DNA of 64,000 bases, taken from contig CAVSMF010000001.1 of the NCBI GenBank assembly GCA_963728975.1, positions 1,674,001-1,738,000 of the forward strand, written 5' to 3'. Of the stretch, positions 7,315-16,500 are shown in pieces. The notes under the pieces were generated by a model. The model searched no databases. It saw only the letters and a list, made by a program, of their open reading frames with translations, and was not told where the DNA came from. The stretch comes from DATFCK01 sp963728975. GTDB taxonomy: Bacteria > Verrucomicrobiota > Verrucomicrobiia > Chthoniobacterales > UBA10450. Position numbers and translations under genes: made by a program. How positions within the stretch are numbered: the stretch's first letter is position 1; every line of letters begins with the position of its first letter.

Positions 7315-9826
7315 CAAGCGGCTCGGGGCGGGCTGGGCGAGTTGCCTGCTTGCAGCGCTTGTCGCGGGCGGAGGCGCCTCTTTTGCCCAGACCCTCCACG
7401 AAGTCCGACGGGCCCAGCCGGTAAATGAGCCGCCGGTAGCCCGAGCATTGCCCGTCGATCAGCCGCCGGCATCGCCTACTCCGGGACCGCGGCTCCCTCC
7501 GCCGGTCGCCCACCAGGAAATGTTGAATCCTTCCCCTCCGGAAGTCTCACCCCAGCCTGCTCCGGCCCAAGCCGAACCGGCCGATCAGAGGCAATTGCAA
7601 TACGCTAACGCGCTGTTTCGGCGCAAGCTCTACGACCTTGCTTTCCCCGAGTTTGAAAAATTTCTCGATCAGTATCCTAATGCGTCGGGGCGAGCCCAGG
7701 CCTGCTTCTTCCTGGGCGAATCTTATCGCGCTTTGCATCGCGAAACGTCCGCTCGCAAAAGTTTCCAGGCCGTTTTGGATGAATACGGCGACAGTGAATA
7801 CGCCGGTCTCGCGGCCTACATGCTGGCCGAGTCGGCCTTTACCCAAAAAGATTACGGTGCTGCTTTGCCGCTTTTTCACCGGGCCGCGGCCAAATCCAAG
7901 GAACCAGCGGTGGCGCTTTCCGCCCGCTATTTTGAAGCGCGTTGTCTGGAGACCCTTGATCGCAAGGATGATGCTTGCGCTTTATATCAGCAGGTCATTG
8001 AAGCAAAAAATCCAAATCCCTACCGGGAAGATTCGCGGCTGGCTTCTGCGTCCCTGTTTCTATCGCGGGGAAAGAAAAGCGATGCATTGGACCAGTACGA
8101 GGCTCTTTCCCGGGAAGCTCAGAAGCCGGTCCTGAAGGCGGAAGCGGCCGTCCGGGGCGGATTGATTGCGCTCGATCTGTCGCAGTCCGACAAAGGGAAG
8201 ATCGACAAGTCGATGGCCGGGAAAGCAACCGACCTGTTCGAGAAAGCGCGGAAAAGGGCTGAAGCGGGAAAGTTTCGTGCGATTGCCGAGGTGGGTCTGT
8301 TGCGCGTGCAATACCTGTTAGGCCAATACAAGGAGCTGATCGGCGACTACAAGGATATTCAGGCGAACCTGCCGGACACTGTTCGTCCGGAAGCGATGTT
8401 GCTTGCCGGTAACGCCGAACGTCAACTCGGCCAGACCGCCGAAGCGGAGGCAATCTACAACGAGATCGCCGCCAAATTTCCGCAACGGGAAGAGGCTAAC
8501 GAGGCGCGCTATCAACGCCTCATCAATATTTACAATTCCGACCCCCCGGCTTTGATCGGTGCAGTGGACGAATTTCTTGCCACCGATCCGCCCACCGAGC
8601 GGGCCGATCAGGCGAAGCTGTTGAAGGCGGAAGCCCTTTACAAGCAACAGAATTACACCGAGGCCGCGCCGATTTACGGCGATCTTCGCGCTTCCCAGCT
8701 CTCCTCGAAACTGCGGGCCGAAGCCGCCTACAAACTGGGGTGGTGTTACGTCCAACTCAAGGATTTGCCCAGGATCGTGGAAGCGTTCACCTACTACATT
8801 CAAGCCTATCCTGAAACCCCTCAGGCCCCGTCCGCCCTGGCTCAGCGCGCCCTGGCTTATCAGGAAGACAAAAACTACGACGTGGCCCTGGCCGATTTGA
8901 ACGCCATCCTCAAGAACTATCCCGACGCCCACGAGCGGGAAGCGACTTTACAACAAAAAGCGCTTGTTCTCGGCCAACAGGGAAATGGCAAGGGCATGAG
9001 CGACACGTTTCATCAACTCCTGAAAGAATTCCCGAAAAGTTCGGCTGCGGCCCAGGCTCATTATTATATCGGGAAAGCGGCATTTGAATCGAAAGATTAC
9101 AAGACCGCTGTTCGAGAGCTGGACAGGGCGCGGCAACTCGATAAGGAGCGTTATTACGAACCGGCCACCATTCGGATCGTTTCTGCCTACTTTTATACGC
9201 ATGACCGGGAGGCTTTGACCAGGGAACTGGATGGGTTCATGGCGGCCAGACCGGACGCGAACCTGCCGCCCGAGATTCTGGAATGGATCGGCTTGGAATC
9301 GTATAACGAGAAAAATTACGCCGCAGCCGAGAAATATTTATCCGCGCTTGGAAAAACCGACAATCCGGCGGCCATCAAATCTGATTTTTGGTTTTATCTG
9401 GGAGATGCCGAATCGCGATTGAAAAATTTTCCTGAAGCTGAAAACGCCTATGGCCGATATTTGCAGACGGCGACCGATCCGGCCGGGAAAGCCAAGGCGT
9501 TGTTGGCCCTGGGAGCGGCCAAGATCGGAGCGCATAAGGCCGACGAAGCCGAAAAAATCGCGGAAGACATTATGGCGCTTCAACCGGAAGGCCGGGTGAA
9601 CGCGGAGGCGCGTCTTTTGGCCGGAGACGTGCAGGTTGAGCGGGGCAACTTCGATGATGCTGGAAAAGCATTCATGGGCGTTGCCCTGCTTTACGATGAC
9701 CCTGCGATTACTCCGCGTGCCCTGGCCAAAGCCGCGTCGGCCTATCAACGGGCGGGTAAAAGCGAGGAGGCGGAACGGGCCGCGAAGGAGTTGCATGACA
9801 AGTATCCCAATTACGCCGGAGGCTAG
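7289..9826 (+). CDS. Periplasmic tetratricopeptide-repeat protein
   Basis: The ATG at 7289 (inside the exbD end) gives 845 residues. A signal peptide ending GGASFAQ is followed by a Pro-rich linker and then about 15 TPR-like units of the pattern A-x-x-x-L-x-x-Y-P, for example FPEFEKFLDQYPNASG and ALADLNAILKNYPDAHE. Large TPR proteins next to ExbB/ExbD are common in Verrucomicrobia, Planctomycetes and Bacteroidetes and may act like YbgF/CpoB in the Tol system. That role is inferred from position; the repeats alone only show a protein-interaction scaffold. Confidence 0.8.
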   Translation: MSRLRPQNSKRLGAGWASCLLAALVAGGGASFAQTLHEVRRAQPVNEPPVARALPVDQPPASPTPGPRLPPPVAHQEMLNPSPPEVSPQPAPAQAEPADQRQLQYANALFRRKLYDLAFPEFEKFLDQYPNASGRAQACFFLGESYRALHRETSARKSFQAVLDEYGDSEYAGLAAYMLAESAFTQKDYGAALPLFHRAAAKSKEPAVALSARYFEARCLETLDRKDDACALYQQVIEAKNPNPYREDSRLASASLFLSRGKKSDALDQYEALSREAQKPVLKAEAAVRGGLIALDLSQSDKGKIDKSMAGKATDLFEKARKRAEAGKFRAIAEVGLLRVQYLLGQYKELIGDYKDIQANLPDTVRPEAMLLAGNAERQLGQTAEAEAIYNEIAAKFPQREEANEARYQRLINIYNSDPPALIGAVDEFLATDPPTERADQAKLLKAEALYKQQNYTEAAPIYGDLRASQLSSKLRAEAAYKLGWCYVQLKDLPRIVEAFTYYIQAYPETPQAPSALAQRALAYQEDKNYDVALADLNAILKNYPDAHEREATLQQKALVLGQQGNGKGMSDTFHQLLKEFPKSSAAAQAHYYIGKAAFESKDYKTAVRELDRARQLDKERYYEPATIRIVSAYFYTHDREALTRELDGFMAARPDANLPPEILEWIGLESYNEKNYAAAEKYLSALGKTDNPAAIKSDFWFYLGDAESRLKNFPEAENAYGRYLQTATDPAGKAKALLALGAAKIGAHKADEAEKIAEDIMALQPEGRVNAEARLLAGDVQVERGNFDDAGKAFMGVALLYDDPAITPRALAKAASAYQRAGKSEEAERAAKELHDKYPNYAGG

Positions 9827-9898
9827 TGAAGCAACACGCTTCCATCTAAATCTCGATCTGACCGGGCGAAGGCTTGCGGCGGCTGTGTGTCGGGGATG

Positions 9899-9990
9899 TC
9901 CCGTCACTCCCGATTCCTCGCTCGGCTCGGAATGACCCGAGAGGCTACCGTTCACAGTCATCCCGAGCGGAGCGAGGGATCGGGCAAATC
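9899..9990. repeat. Dispersed palindromic repeat (ATCCCGAGCGGAGCGAGG family)
   Basis: Two inverted copies of a motif reading GTCATYCCGAGCGGAGCGAGG: one as CCTCGCTCGGCTCGGAATGAC near 9916-9936 and one forward at 9958-9980. A related copy, TCATTCCGAGCGGAGTCGAGG, occurs at about 31757. It is non-coding and follows the TPR gene, so it may also act as a transcript-end structure. Confidence 0.55.
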
Positions 9991-10047
9991 CCATCTTAGA
10001 GGCAAATTGACGCCGGACTTCGATTCTCTCTGAGGGAGAAGAATTTT

Positions 10048-10125
10048 TTGCCCACGAAATACGCGAAAAGACGCGGGAATCTAACCTCTTTTTTATCTCG
10101 GATTTTTCGGGTGTTTCGTGGGCAA
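10048..10125. repeat. Inverted repeat with 12-bp perfect arms (TTGCCCACGAAA)
   Basis: TTGCCCACGAAA at 10048-10059 is matched by its exact reverse complement at 10114-10125, with AT-rich sequence between. It lies in the 446-bp gene-free gap between the TPR gene and the imuB N-half. Next to it, at about 10224-10272, AACCGGCC and GGCCGGTT arms flank a GC-rich core just past the imuB-N stop, which could serve as a terminator hairpin or mark the rearrangement junction. No gene is seen in this gap. Confidence 0.5.
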
Positions 10126-10272
10126 CATTCTTTTATCACTCCATCTGGGTTATTCGCGTAATTTGTGGTTGCGATTCCGGTTGCGGTAGAGCCGCAGTGG
10201 AGAATTTGCGGTTATTCTGCAAACCGGCCGCCCGCCTTCGCCCTGCTTCGGACGTGGCAAGCAGGCCGGTTG

Positions 10273-10797
10273 CTACATAACTGAGGCAAGCACATCGATC
10301 GAAAGCGGGGCCAGAAATTTTCTGGTATCGTTAACTTCTAAGAGTGGCCGGGCCAGATGAGCAGCCAGAAAACTTGTGTCCGGGTTATCTGCCAAACCGG
10401 CTTGGGCGTGAAGCTCAGATTCCGCCAAGTGTTCAATGATCCGTCCAACTTTGTCGGAAAGATTTCGTGAATCGGTAAATTGGATGGTGGCAATGCCAGG
10501 GGCGGTTGCTTCCACAAACGGACTCAGGCTAAAAGCATAATGCAGCAAAATGTCCCGGACCGATTTTTCCTGTTCCCGGGCGCGCACTCTGATCAATACC
10601 TCCAGGCAACGAGCCAGGGCCTGACTCGGAGTCATTCCTTTGCGGACCCCGGCGGATTGGGCTGCCGTGTTCAGCTGAATGATGACCGGTTTCTTTTCCC
10701 TTTCCTCGATTAAGGCGGCGGGTTTCGTTCGCAATTCCGTTCGGTATCGCAGGGCGGCCTGCAAATAAAAGTTCGGAAGATAGATCGTGGCGAACAT
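10273..10797 (-). CDS. imuB: ImuB N-terminal half (Y-family polymerase-like palm region), separated from its C-terminal half
   Basis: 174 residues starting FATIYLPNFYLQAALRY, the ImuB version of the Y-family N-terminus in which the catalytic acidic motif is replaced by YLPN. It continues through the palm (RKGMTPSQALARCLEVLIRVR, GIATIQFTDSR) and stops after FLAPLSIDVLASVM, exactly where intact ImuB proteins go on into the helix-hairpin-helix/thumb (WGIRTLGQLAALP). That missing part is encoded at 24739-25734 on the plus strand. It starts 63 bases after imuA and has no internal damage. It could work as a split subunit or be a remnant; the clean ends favour function. Confidence 0.85.
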   Translation of the reverse strand: MFATIYLPNFYLQAALRYRTELRTKPAALIEEREKKPVIIQLNTAAQSAGVRKGMTPSQALARCLEVLIRVRAREQEKSVRDILLHYAFSLSPFVEATAPGIATIQFTDSRNLSDKVGRIIEHLAESELHAQAGLADNPDTSFLAAHLARPLLEVNDTRKFLAPLSIDVLASVM

Positions 10798-10860
10798 CAG
10801 ATTCGAAGCGTGAGGGAGAGGCGCGGTCGTGGATCAAATATTCCAGCGCGCGACGTTCGA

Positions 10861-11520
10861 TCAGGAATGCGCATATTGGCGGGAGATATTGTCTCGGGAA
10901 AAATGGGGGCGTTGGACCCGAATCCGGAATCGGGAAACAGCGTTCTTTTCTCCCAAATCGGTCACACTCCAGGAATGTTCGAGTACGATCTTGAATTGCG
11001 CGCTTCCGACCATGCTTTGGCGGGTCAGAATAAGACAAGCGGCCGGTGATTCTTCCGCCAGTCGTTGAAGACGGTACCAACTGGTTTGAGGGATTTTTCG
11101 CGTTTCCCGCTGCGGGTTGAGGACAAGATCGATAATGACCAATGGGAAATTGCCATCCCGAAGAAGCAGATCCGCGGCTTTGATTGCTTCGGAGGTTTTC
11201 CGGCAACGCGCCCACAAAAGATTGCCCAGGGGCGAATTGGTCAGGCCCTGAGGATCAAACGAATCCCATCCATCCACTAAAGCGACAAAATAACGATCTC
11301 GATGAGCGGCTTCGAGCAGAGCGGCAATCACTGAAGCGCTTCCTCCGCTCAAGTAGGGACTGATTATTTCGGTCAGGGCGCTTTTCGGAAGCCCACCGCC
11401 TGCCGTTTCATCGAGAAAGGCCAAGCCGGTCCGTAAATGCGAGGTTGCTGGCAGCGGGGGGTGGGGAAAACGTTCTGCCAACAAATTTCGAAGATCGACA
11501 ATCGTCCCATTCTCTCCCAT
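10861..11520 (-). CDS. imuA: ImuA, RecA-like SOS mutagenesis protein
   Basis: 219 residues related to RecA/SulA-type ImuA. GLAFLDETAGGGLPKSALTEIIS corresponds to the RecA start of the ATPase core but with a degenerate Walker A (GGLPKSALTE rather than GxxxxGKT). Later segments match RecA strands: YFVALVDGWDSFDP, PLVIIDLVLN and AACLILTRQS. ImuA cooperates with ImuB and DnaE2 in damage-induced mutagenic translesion synthesis. A LexA box lies 29 bases upstream of the ATG, and imuB-N follows on the same strand. The 230-bp gap to lexA is filled by repeat-like sequence. Confidence 0.85.
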   Translation of the reverse strand: MGENGTIVDLRNLLAERFPHPPLPATSHLRTGLAFLDETAGGGLPKSALTEIISPYLSGGSASVIAALLEAAHRDRYFVALVDGWDSFDPQGLTNSPLGNLLWARCRKTSEAIKAADLLLRDGNFPLVIIDLVLNPQRETRKIPQTSWYRLQRLAEESPAACLILTRQSMVGSAQFKIVLEHSWSVTDLGEKNAVSRFRIRVQRPHFSRDNISRQYAHS

Positions 11521-11548
11521 CCCGGGACCATGGCATAAAGAGAAGATA

Positions 11549-11562
11549 TGTTCAAGTGAACA
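11549..11562 (-). promoter_or_regulatory. LexA (SOS) box upstream of imuA
   Basis: Read toward imuA the site is TGTTCACTTGAACA, a near-perfect palindrome of the form TGTTC-N4-GAACA. It ends 29 bases before the imuA ATG. Two sister sites occur before lexA and before the imuB C-half. This motif shape has been reported for Verrucomicrobia LexA. Confidence 0.85.
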
Positions 11563-11582
11563 TTATTCGCTGGGGAGGAGGA

Positions 11583-11797
11583 AGGACAGGATTTACAGGA
11601 TTATGCAGGATTGACGGAGGTAGGGACATCCCTCCGAGATTTCCGAACGAAATAGCCGCGCGATTAGCATCCCGTCTTGGCAACTCGATCTGGACGCCCC
11701 GAAGGTGCGTCCCTACCTGACTTTACCCTTCCATCTCGGCGACATCTTATCTCTCAATCCTGTTAATCCCGTTAATCCTGTCCAGTTAATCCAGTCT
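11583..11797. repeat. Intergenic inverted-repeat element between lexA and imuA
   Basis: The gap begins with GGACAGGATTTACAGGATT and ends with AATCCCGTTAATCCTGTCC, imperfect inverted copies of a purine-rich direct repeat (ACAGGATT / AATCCTGT). Inside lie a second inverted pair, GGTAGGGAC (about 11620) and GTCCCTACC (about 11710). No ORF is convincing. It looks like a non-autonomous repeat inserted between lexA and imuA, which may explain why imuA has its own LexA box. Confidence 0.5.
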
Positions 11798-12421
11798 TCA
11801 CCGCTTCCGCCGCGCCGCGGCGGGTTGTTTCCGGATCAACGAAATCATCACCCCTTGAATCCGCAACTCCCGGGCCGGGAGCAGATCCGGATAAGCCGGA
11901 TTTTCCGCTTTCAAATAAGGCCGCCCATGTTCCATCACATACCGTTTTAAGGTGGTCTCGCCGTCAATTAATCCCGCCACAATATCGCCGTTTTGGACCT
12001 CTTTCCGATGCTCCAAAATCACGATGTCGCCATCCATGATATGAGCGTCAATCATGGAATCGCCCCGGACCCGGAGAGCGAAGGTCCGCCCGTTCCTGGA
12101 CGCATTAACCGAATCGGCATCGAGCGACACGTGGCCTTCGATGTTTTCTTCGACCGGACTAGCCATTCCGGCAGGGATCTGACCGTAAATCGGGATGTCT
12201 GTGATCCGCACCTTTTGGAAGGGCGTGATCAAGGCGCGCGCTTTACGGGCCTGACGATCGATGAAGCCTTTCCGTTCCAGTACGGCCAGGTACTGCATGA
12301 CTGAAGTCTGACTGGCGAACCGAAAATGGTGCTGAATTTCGCGCGTGCTTGGAGTGATTCCTTTTTCCCGCTGTTCGTTTTGAATGAAATCGAGAACGCG
12401 TTTCTGGCGATGGGTCAGCAT
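11798..12421 (-). CDS. lexA: LexA repressor
   Basis: The chosen start (ATG at 12421) gives 207 residues beginning MLTHRQKRVLDFIQ, the usual LexA N-terminus; an upstream ATG would read through the LexA box. The winged helix (residues 1-65) is followed by the self-cleavage site Ala84-Gly85 in QIPAGMASP, the catalytic Ser122 in RGDSMIDAH and Lys159 in ETTLKRY. It represses SOS genes until RecA triggers autocleavage. Its own LexA box lies 33 bases upstream, so it is autoregulated. The tail is rich in Lys/Arg. Confidence 0.95.
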   Translation of the reverse strand: MLTHRQKRVLDFIQNEQREKGITPSTREIQHHFRFASQTSVMQYLAVLERKGFIDRQARKARALITPFQKVRITDIPIYGQIPAGMASPVEENIEGHVSLDADSVNASRNGRTFALRVRGDSMIDAHIMDGDIVILEHRKEVQNGDIVAGLIDGETTLKRYVMEHGRPYLKAENPAYPDLLPARELRIQGVMISLIRKQPAAARRKR

Positions 12422-12453
12422 TATCAAGCATCGTCGATTAAATCGGCATGGCA

Positions 12454-12467
12454 AGTTCAAATGAACA
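12454..12467 (-). promoter_or_regulatory. LexA (SOS) box upstream of lexA
   Basis: Read toward lexA the site is TGTTCATTTGAACT, one mismatch from a perfect palindrome, 33-46 bases before the lexA ATG. It shares spacer and half-sites with the boxes of imuA and imuB-C, which supports one common regulator. Confidence 0.85.
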
Positions 12468-12477
12468 TGATGCAATG

Positions 12478-12528
12478 GCAGGGCGTTTCTGAAAAACGCC
12501 AGGGTGGCGTCTGCCCCAGACGCCCTGC
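12478..12528. repeat. Double-hairpin palindromic repeat (GGCGTCTG..CAGACGCC)
   Basis: Between the lexA promoter and the 3' end of hscB. It contains the hairpin GGCGTTTCTGAAAAACGCC (12482-12500) and the hairpin GGCGTCTGCCCCAGACGCC (12506-12524), enclosed by GCAGGGCGT/ACGCCCTGC arms. The core resembles GGCGTCTCTGTGAGACGCC in the 43.8-44.3 kb tandem array, so it belongs to a dispersed family. It may also end hscB transcripts. Confidence 0.5.
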
Positions 12529-12536
12529 AATTTCCC

Positions 12537-13136
12537 CTAACTGTTCTCTAATTGGAATTGCCGTTCCCGCAGCTGATCGATCCAGCGATCAAGATAGCCG
12601 AGTCGGTTGCCCAATTCGGCTAAGGTCCCGATCGCTCCCGCCGCTTTGTCGTCCCAAAACTTGTCTGCTTCCTGGACCTGGCGAACGCTATCGTCACGGC
12701 GTTTCCCGATCTCCAGCAACAGAGCATCGGCCCGTTGCCGGACCGTCAGGATTTCCTGGTGCAACAAAGATCTGCTCAACGCGTTGTTTGCCGATTTCAA
12801 TTTTTCCAGGAGACGATCGATCTCGCTAAAGACCGGCGCCGTGCGGGTAAACAGATCCATCAGCTCCGGAGAAAGTGGAGCATTCGCTTCCGGCGTTTTC
12901 CCTTCCAAGCTCAAGAGATGTTGCAACCGCAACCGCGGATCGCTTAACACCCGATAGGCTTCATTGATCTCCCCAAACGGGGGAGGGGCCTCCGAGCCGC
13001 GACCGGGTGTCAGGCTGCTCCGCCCTTTCTGATCCGGATGCTCGGTCCGCGCCAGTTCCTGATAGCGCTCCTTCAGCTTTTCCGGATTTAACCAGGGCCG
13101 GCGGGGTTGTCCCAGAAGCGCAAAATGATCGGTCAT
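12537..13136 (-). CDS. hscB: Fe-S cluster co-chaperone HscB-like J-domain protein
   Basis: 199 residues from ATG 13136 (MTDHFALLGQPRRPW). An N-terminal J domain carries the essential HPD at residues 33-35 (RTEHPDQKG) and FGEINEAYRVLSDPRLRLQHLL. A C-terminal three-helix region (about 90-199) matches the HscB scaffold-binding domain. HscB delivers the IscU-bound cluster to the Hsp70 HscA. It overlaps the upstream A-type carrier gene by 4 bases (ATGA), so the two are translationally coupled. IscU, IscS and HscA are not in the window. Confidence 0.85.
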   Translation of the reverse strand: MTDHFALLGQPRRPWLNPEKLKERYQELARTEHPDQKGRSSLTPGRGSEAPPPFGEINEAYRVLSDPRLRLQHLLSLEGKTPEANAPLSPELMDLFTRTAPVFSEIDRLLEKLKSANNALSRSLLHQEILTVRQRADALLLEIGKRRDDSVRQVQEADKFWDDKAAGAIGTLAELGNRLGYLDRWIDQLRERQFQLENS

Positions 13137-13513
13137 GCAGCGAAACTCTCGCCACAGGAACAATGGGCGACCGCGTTCGGGTTGGTCACCTTAAATCCGC
13201 CCTTTTGCAGATCGTCGCTATAATCGAGCACCGAACCGCTGACAAACAGCGCGCTCTTGGGATCGACCACCACCCGTATCCCGCCCGTCTCGACCAGAAT
13301 GTCGCGGTTGGCCGGGCCATCTACCAGGTCCATTTTGTATTGCAACCCGGAGCACCCGCCGCCGATCACCGCCACCCGCAGAGCCCCGTTAGGCCGTCCC
13401 TGTTTGGTCAGAAGCGACAGCAATTTCCCGGACGCATTTCCGGTCGCCTTGATCAGACGCTCGTTGCCGATCTTGAAATTAATTCCGTTAGGCGCGGTCG
13501 CGTTTTCTGGCAC
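13133..13513 (-). CDS. A-type iron-sulfur carrier protein (IscA/ErpA family)
   Basis: 126 residues from a GTG at 13513. The three ligand cysteines of the HesB/IscA family are present: Cys54 in GGGCSGLQY and Cys118/Cys120 in AHCSCGESF at the C-terminus. These carriers pass Fe-S clusters to target apoproteins. The start lies inside the last codons of the upstream PEP-CTERM gene (26-base overlap); an ATT further in is another possibility, so the exact N-terminus is uncertain. It is coupled to hscB downstream. Confidence 0.88.
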   Translation of the reverse strand: MPENATAPNGINFKIGNERLIKATGNASGKLLSLLTKQGRPNGALRVAVIGGGCSGLQYKMDLVDGPANRDILVETGGIRVVVDPKSALFVSGSVLDYSDDLQKGGFKVTNPNAVAHCSCGESFAA

Positions 13514-16500
13514 GAGCCATTCTAGCGGCGACAGGGCGTCGTAGCAAGAATCCGACGCCGCAAAGAAAAAAGAACAGGTTGCCAGGCTCGGGGACCGCAA
13601 CGCCGTCGTTCAAGGCAACCAGGGCATAGCTGCCCGGGTCGGTCGGATCGGGTGCGACCGTGTAGTCGAAGCCGGGTTCGAGGCCGGTAACCTGAACGCT
13701 GCTGAACAGGCTGTTGGTGGGATCGACCGAGCCGAAGGAAAGGAAGTCGAATTTATCGCCCAGCTTGGGGGCAAAGCCATTCATGAAATCGAATTGCAGA
13801 ACCGCGCCGCTCATCAGGCTCAGATTGCCGGTAACGACCAGGTGATCCATGGAAGAAGGGTCAGTTCCGGCAACCGCTATCTCAAGTAAACCGCCGTTGT
13901 CCTGTTCGTAGTCGCCGTCAATGGTCAAAGTTTGCGGATCGCCCGGCGCCAGCGTGCCAATATCGATCACTTTGCCGGTAATTTTTCCATGACCGCCATA
14001 GGTGCCGCCCAAATCGACGAAAAGGTTGCTGTTCACCATGCCGTTGTTTTTCAGGGCCCCGCCAAAGCCGATATAAATTTGGGTAGACACCGCCTGACCC
14101 AGGAGAGTAGAGCCGATGTTCATGGTGCCGGCGACATTGAGGGTACCTTGGGTGCCGACATCGACTTTGGTCTCGGCCGAGGCGCTGCCCCCAGTGGACA
14201 CCTGAAACAGGGCCGAACCATCAACCCCGACAGAAATCGAACCACCTTTAACCGTTCCACTGGCGCCGACGGTTATCCCTCCGGTTTGCGAGCTGTCACC
14301 GTCAACGATGATCTGGCCCGGGCTCACGTCGATCATGCCGCCGCCGGAGACGGTTACGGTGCTGCGCGTCACAATCACGTTCGAAACGCCGTTCAGATTC
14401 GCATTGCTTCCCGTCACATTAAGAATACTCGGGGTGCTCTGGGTGCTGGTGACCGACATAGGCCCGGCGCCGAGATTGACCTGACCGCCAGAACCGATGG
14501 TCATGCTGCTGCCTTCGGTCACAAACACCTTACCGTTCAGCGTTGCCGTCATGGCGTCGCCGCCGACCAGGAGCTTGGAGGGGCCGCCGGTGTTGTTTGA
14601 TGAATCTAACAGGATCGGGCCGTTGATGGTGCCTCCATCCATAACACTGGCCACCGCGGGCTGGCCGCCGCCGCCGATCCCAATACCCGTTGTTGCAGTC
14701 AGGACCGAATTATTTCCAGTGACAAGCAGGCTTGCCTGATCGCTACCGCGCGAAGCGTTCAGCTGGAGGGAGTCGGAAAGATCGACGTTGGCGCCACCGG
14801 ATACGGTTAATGCAGCAGCTGGATAGGTTGACCCGGCGTCGAGGAAAATGCTTTGGGCCGTCAGCTTCGAGCTGGAGCCGTCGATCAGGACGGTTCCAAA
14901 GCCATTTTTTAAAGAGCTGCCAGTGGTTAACGACCCCCTGAGTGTAACCGTTCCTCCGTTCTTGACGGAAAGAGAAGCCATGGTGGCGCTATTGAGAGTC
15001 AGGTCGCCTAACTGGAGGAGCGCACTGGTGCCCTGGCCGTCGACTGTAACCGAACCCTCGCCGGTGGGAGCGAGGTCGCCTCCCACGAACATCGATTGTC
15101 CGGTGGCAAGAAATTGCGCGCCGTTCATTATTTCCAGGGTCCCCCTTCCCTGGTTACCGATGGTCATACCTACCGTGGAGGCCGTATTCACCCATTGGGT
15201 GCCGGCATCTTTAAGCGTTAAAAAACCATCGCTATTGGACTGATTTCCCAAGGTTACATCAACCAGCGGTTGCGCGGAAAAATGAGCGCCGCTCTGCAGG
15301 GTTATTCTTCCAACCCCCGCGTCTCCAATCGTAATGTCGCCCGTGGCTGTAAGCATCGTCTGGCTTCCGCTGGATGTGCCGGTCACTGTGATTCGGCCGT
15401 CGGCCGATGATTGTTGGCCGATGGTGAGCTTGTGCACGCTGAGCTTTCCGGCCGTATCGAGGGTGAGAGTCCCGGTACCGGATTGTCCTACAACCAGGTC
15501 GCTTGTTCCGGCAAGACCGCCGGCCGTGGCCGCGTTGTTCCATTGGGAAGCATCCCCCGAGATCATCGCCGTGCCGGTGGATGATCCGTCCCGGCCGATG
15601 ACAACTGTGCCGGTAGTGTTCACCTGACCGCCACCGGTGATGTCGAGTTCTCCAGTCGCGTTGGCTACCCCACCAATCGTCAGCGAGCCCATGTCGTTGA
15701 GAGTGGACGGCGTTCCATTTTGCGAGCCATTCACGCGAATGATGCCAGTCCCGCCGGCATTGGTCCCGAGGACAAAAGTGCCGGAAGCGGACTGCAAGGT
15801 GAATTGTCCTCCATTTTGAAGCACCACCACCCCTTTTCCCTGATCTCCGATGACGATGTTGGCGGCACCGGTGCCCATTACCTTCGAATCCGAGCCGTCG
15901 ATGGTTAACAAGCCCGTGCTATTCGGGTTCTGGCCCAGCTCGATCTTGGCGCCGTCGTCGGTCAGAGTGGCGCCATTGGTTACCAGCACGGAGTCCGGTA
16001 TCGGCTGATTGGCTTTGCCGTTTAATCCGATAATTAAATCGCCCATGACGGTAAATTTCGAGCCATCCTTGATGGTGGCATCTCCCAGGCCGGTGGACTG
16101 ATTGCCGAGAATAACTGTCCCAGCGTCCTGGATGTCGGCTCCTCCTTGAACGAAGAAATGTCCGATCCCTGCGTCGCCGATGAGCAGTTCAGCAGTGGAA
16201 CCGCCAAAGGTGAAGCTTGGATTGGCTCCGCCGTTTTTATCGAAAGTAAGCGTGCCGAAGGAGTCTTCCACTGCACCCACCCGAATGTTAGTGACGTCGG
16301 ATACGCGCAAGTTGCCACCGTTCTGAATCAGCGCCGTGCCCGTGCAATCGGCCTCCGCGCCAAGTAAGATATCGCCTTTTGCTTCCCAATCTGAGCCGAC
16401 GCCATCAACCGTGATCATGCCCTGGCCGGCCTTCTCGGAAAAGCCAGCGTCGGTAAATCCGACGGCAGTGTCTCCGTTGACAGTCAGGGAACCGCCGTCA

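Noticed and set aside
10529..11215. 228-codon minus-strand ORF across imuA and imuB-N
   Set aside because: Alternate frame of two recognised genes, rich in Arg/Ser/Pro.
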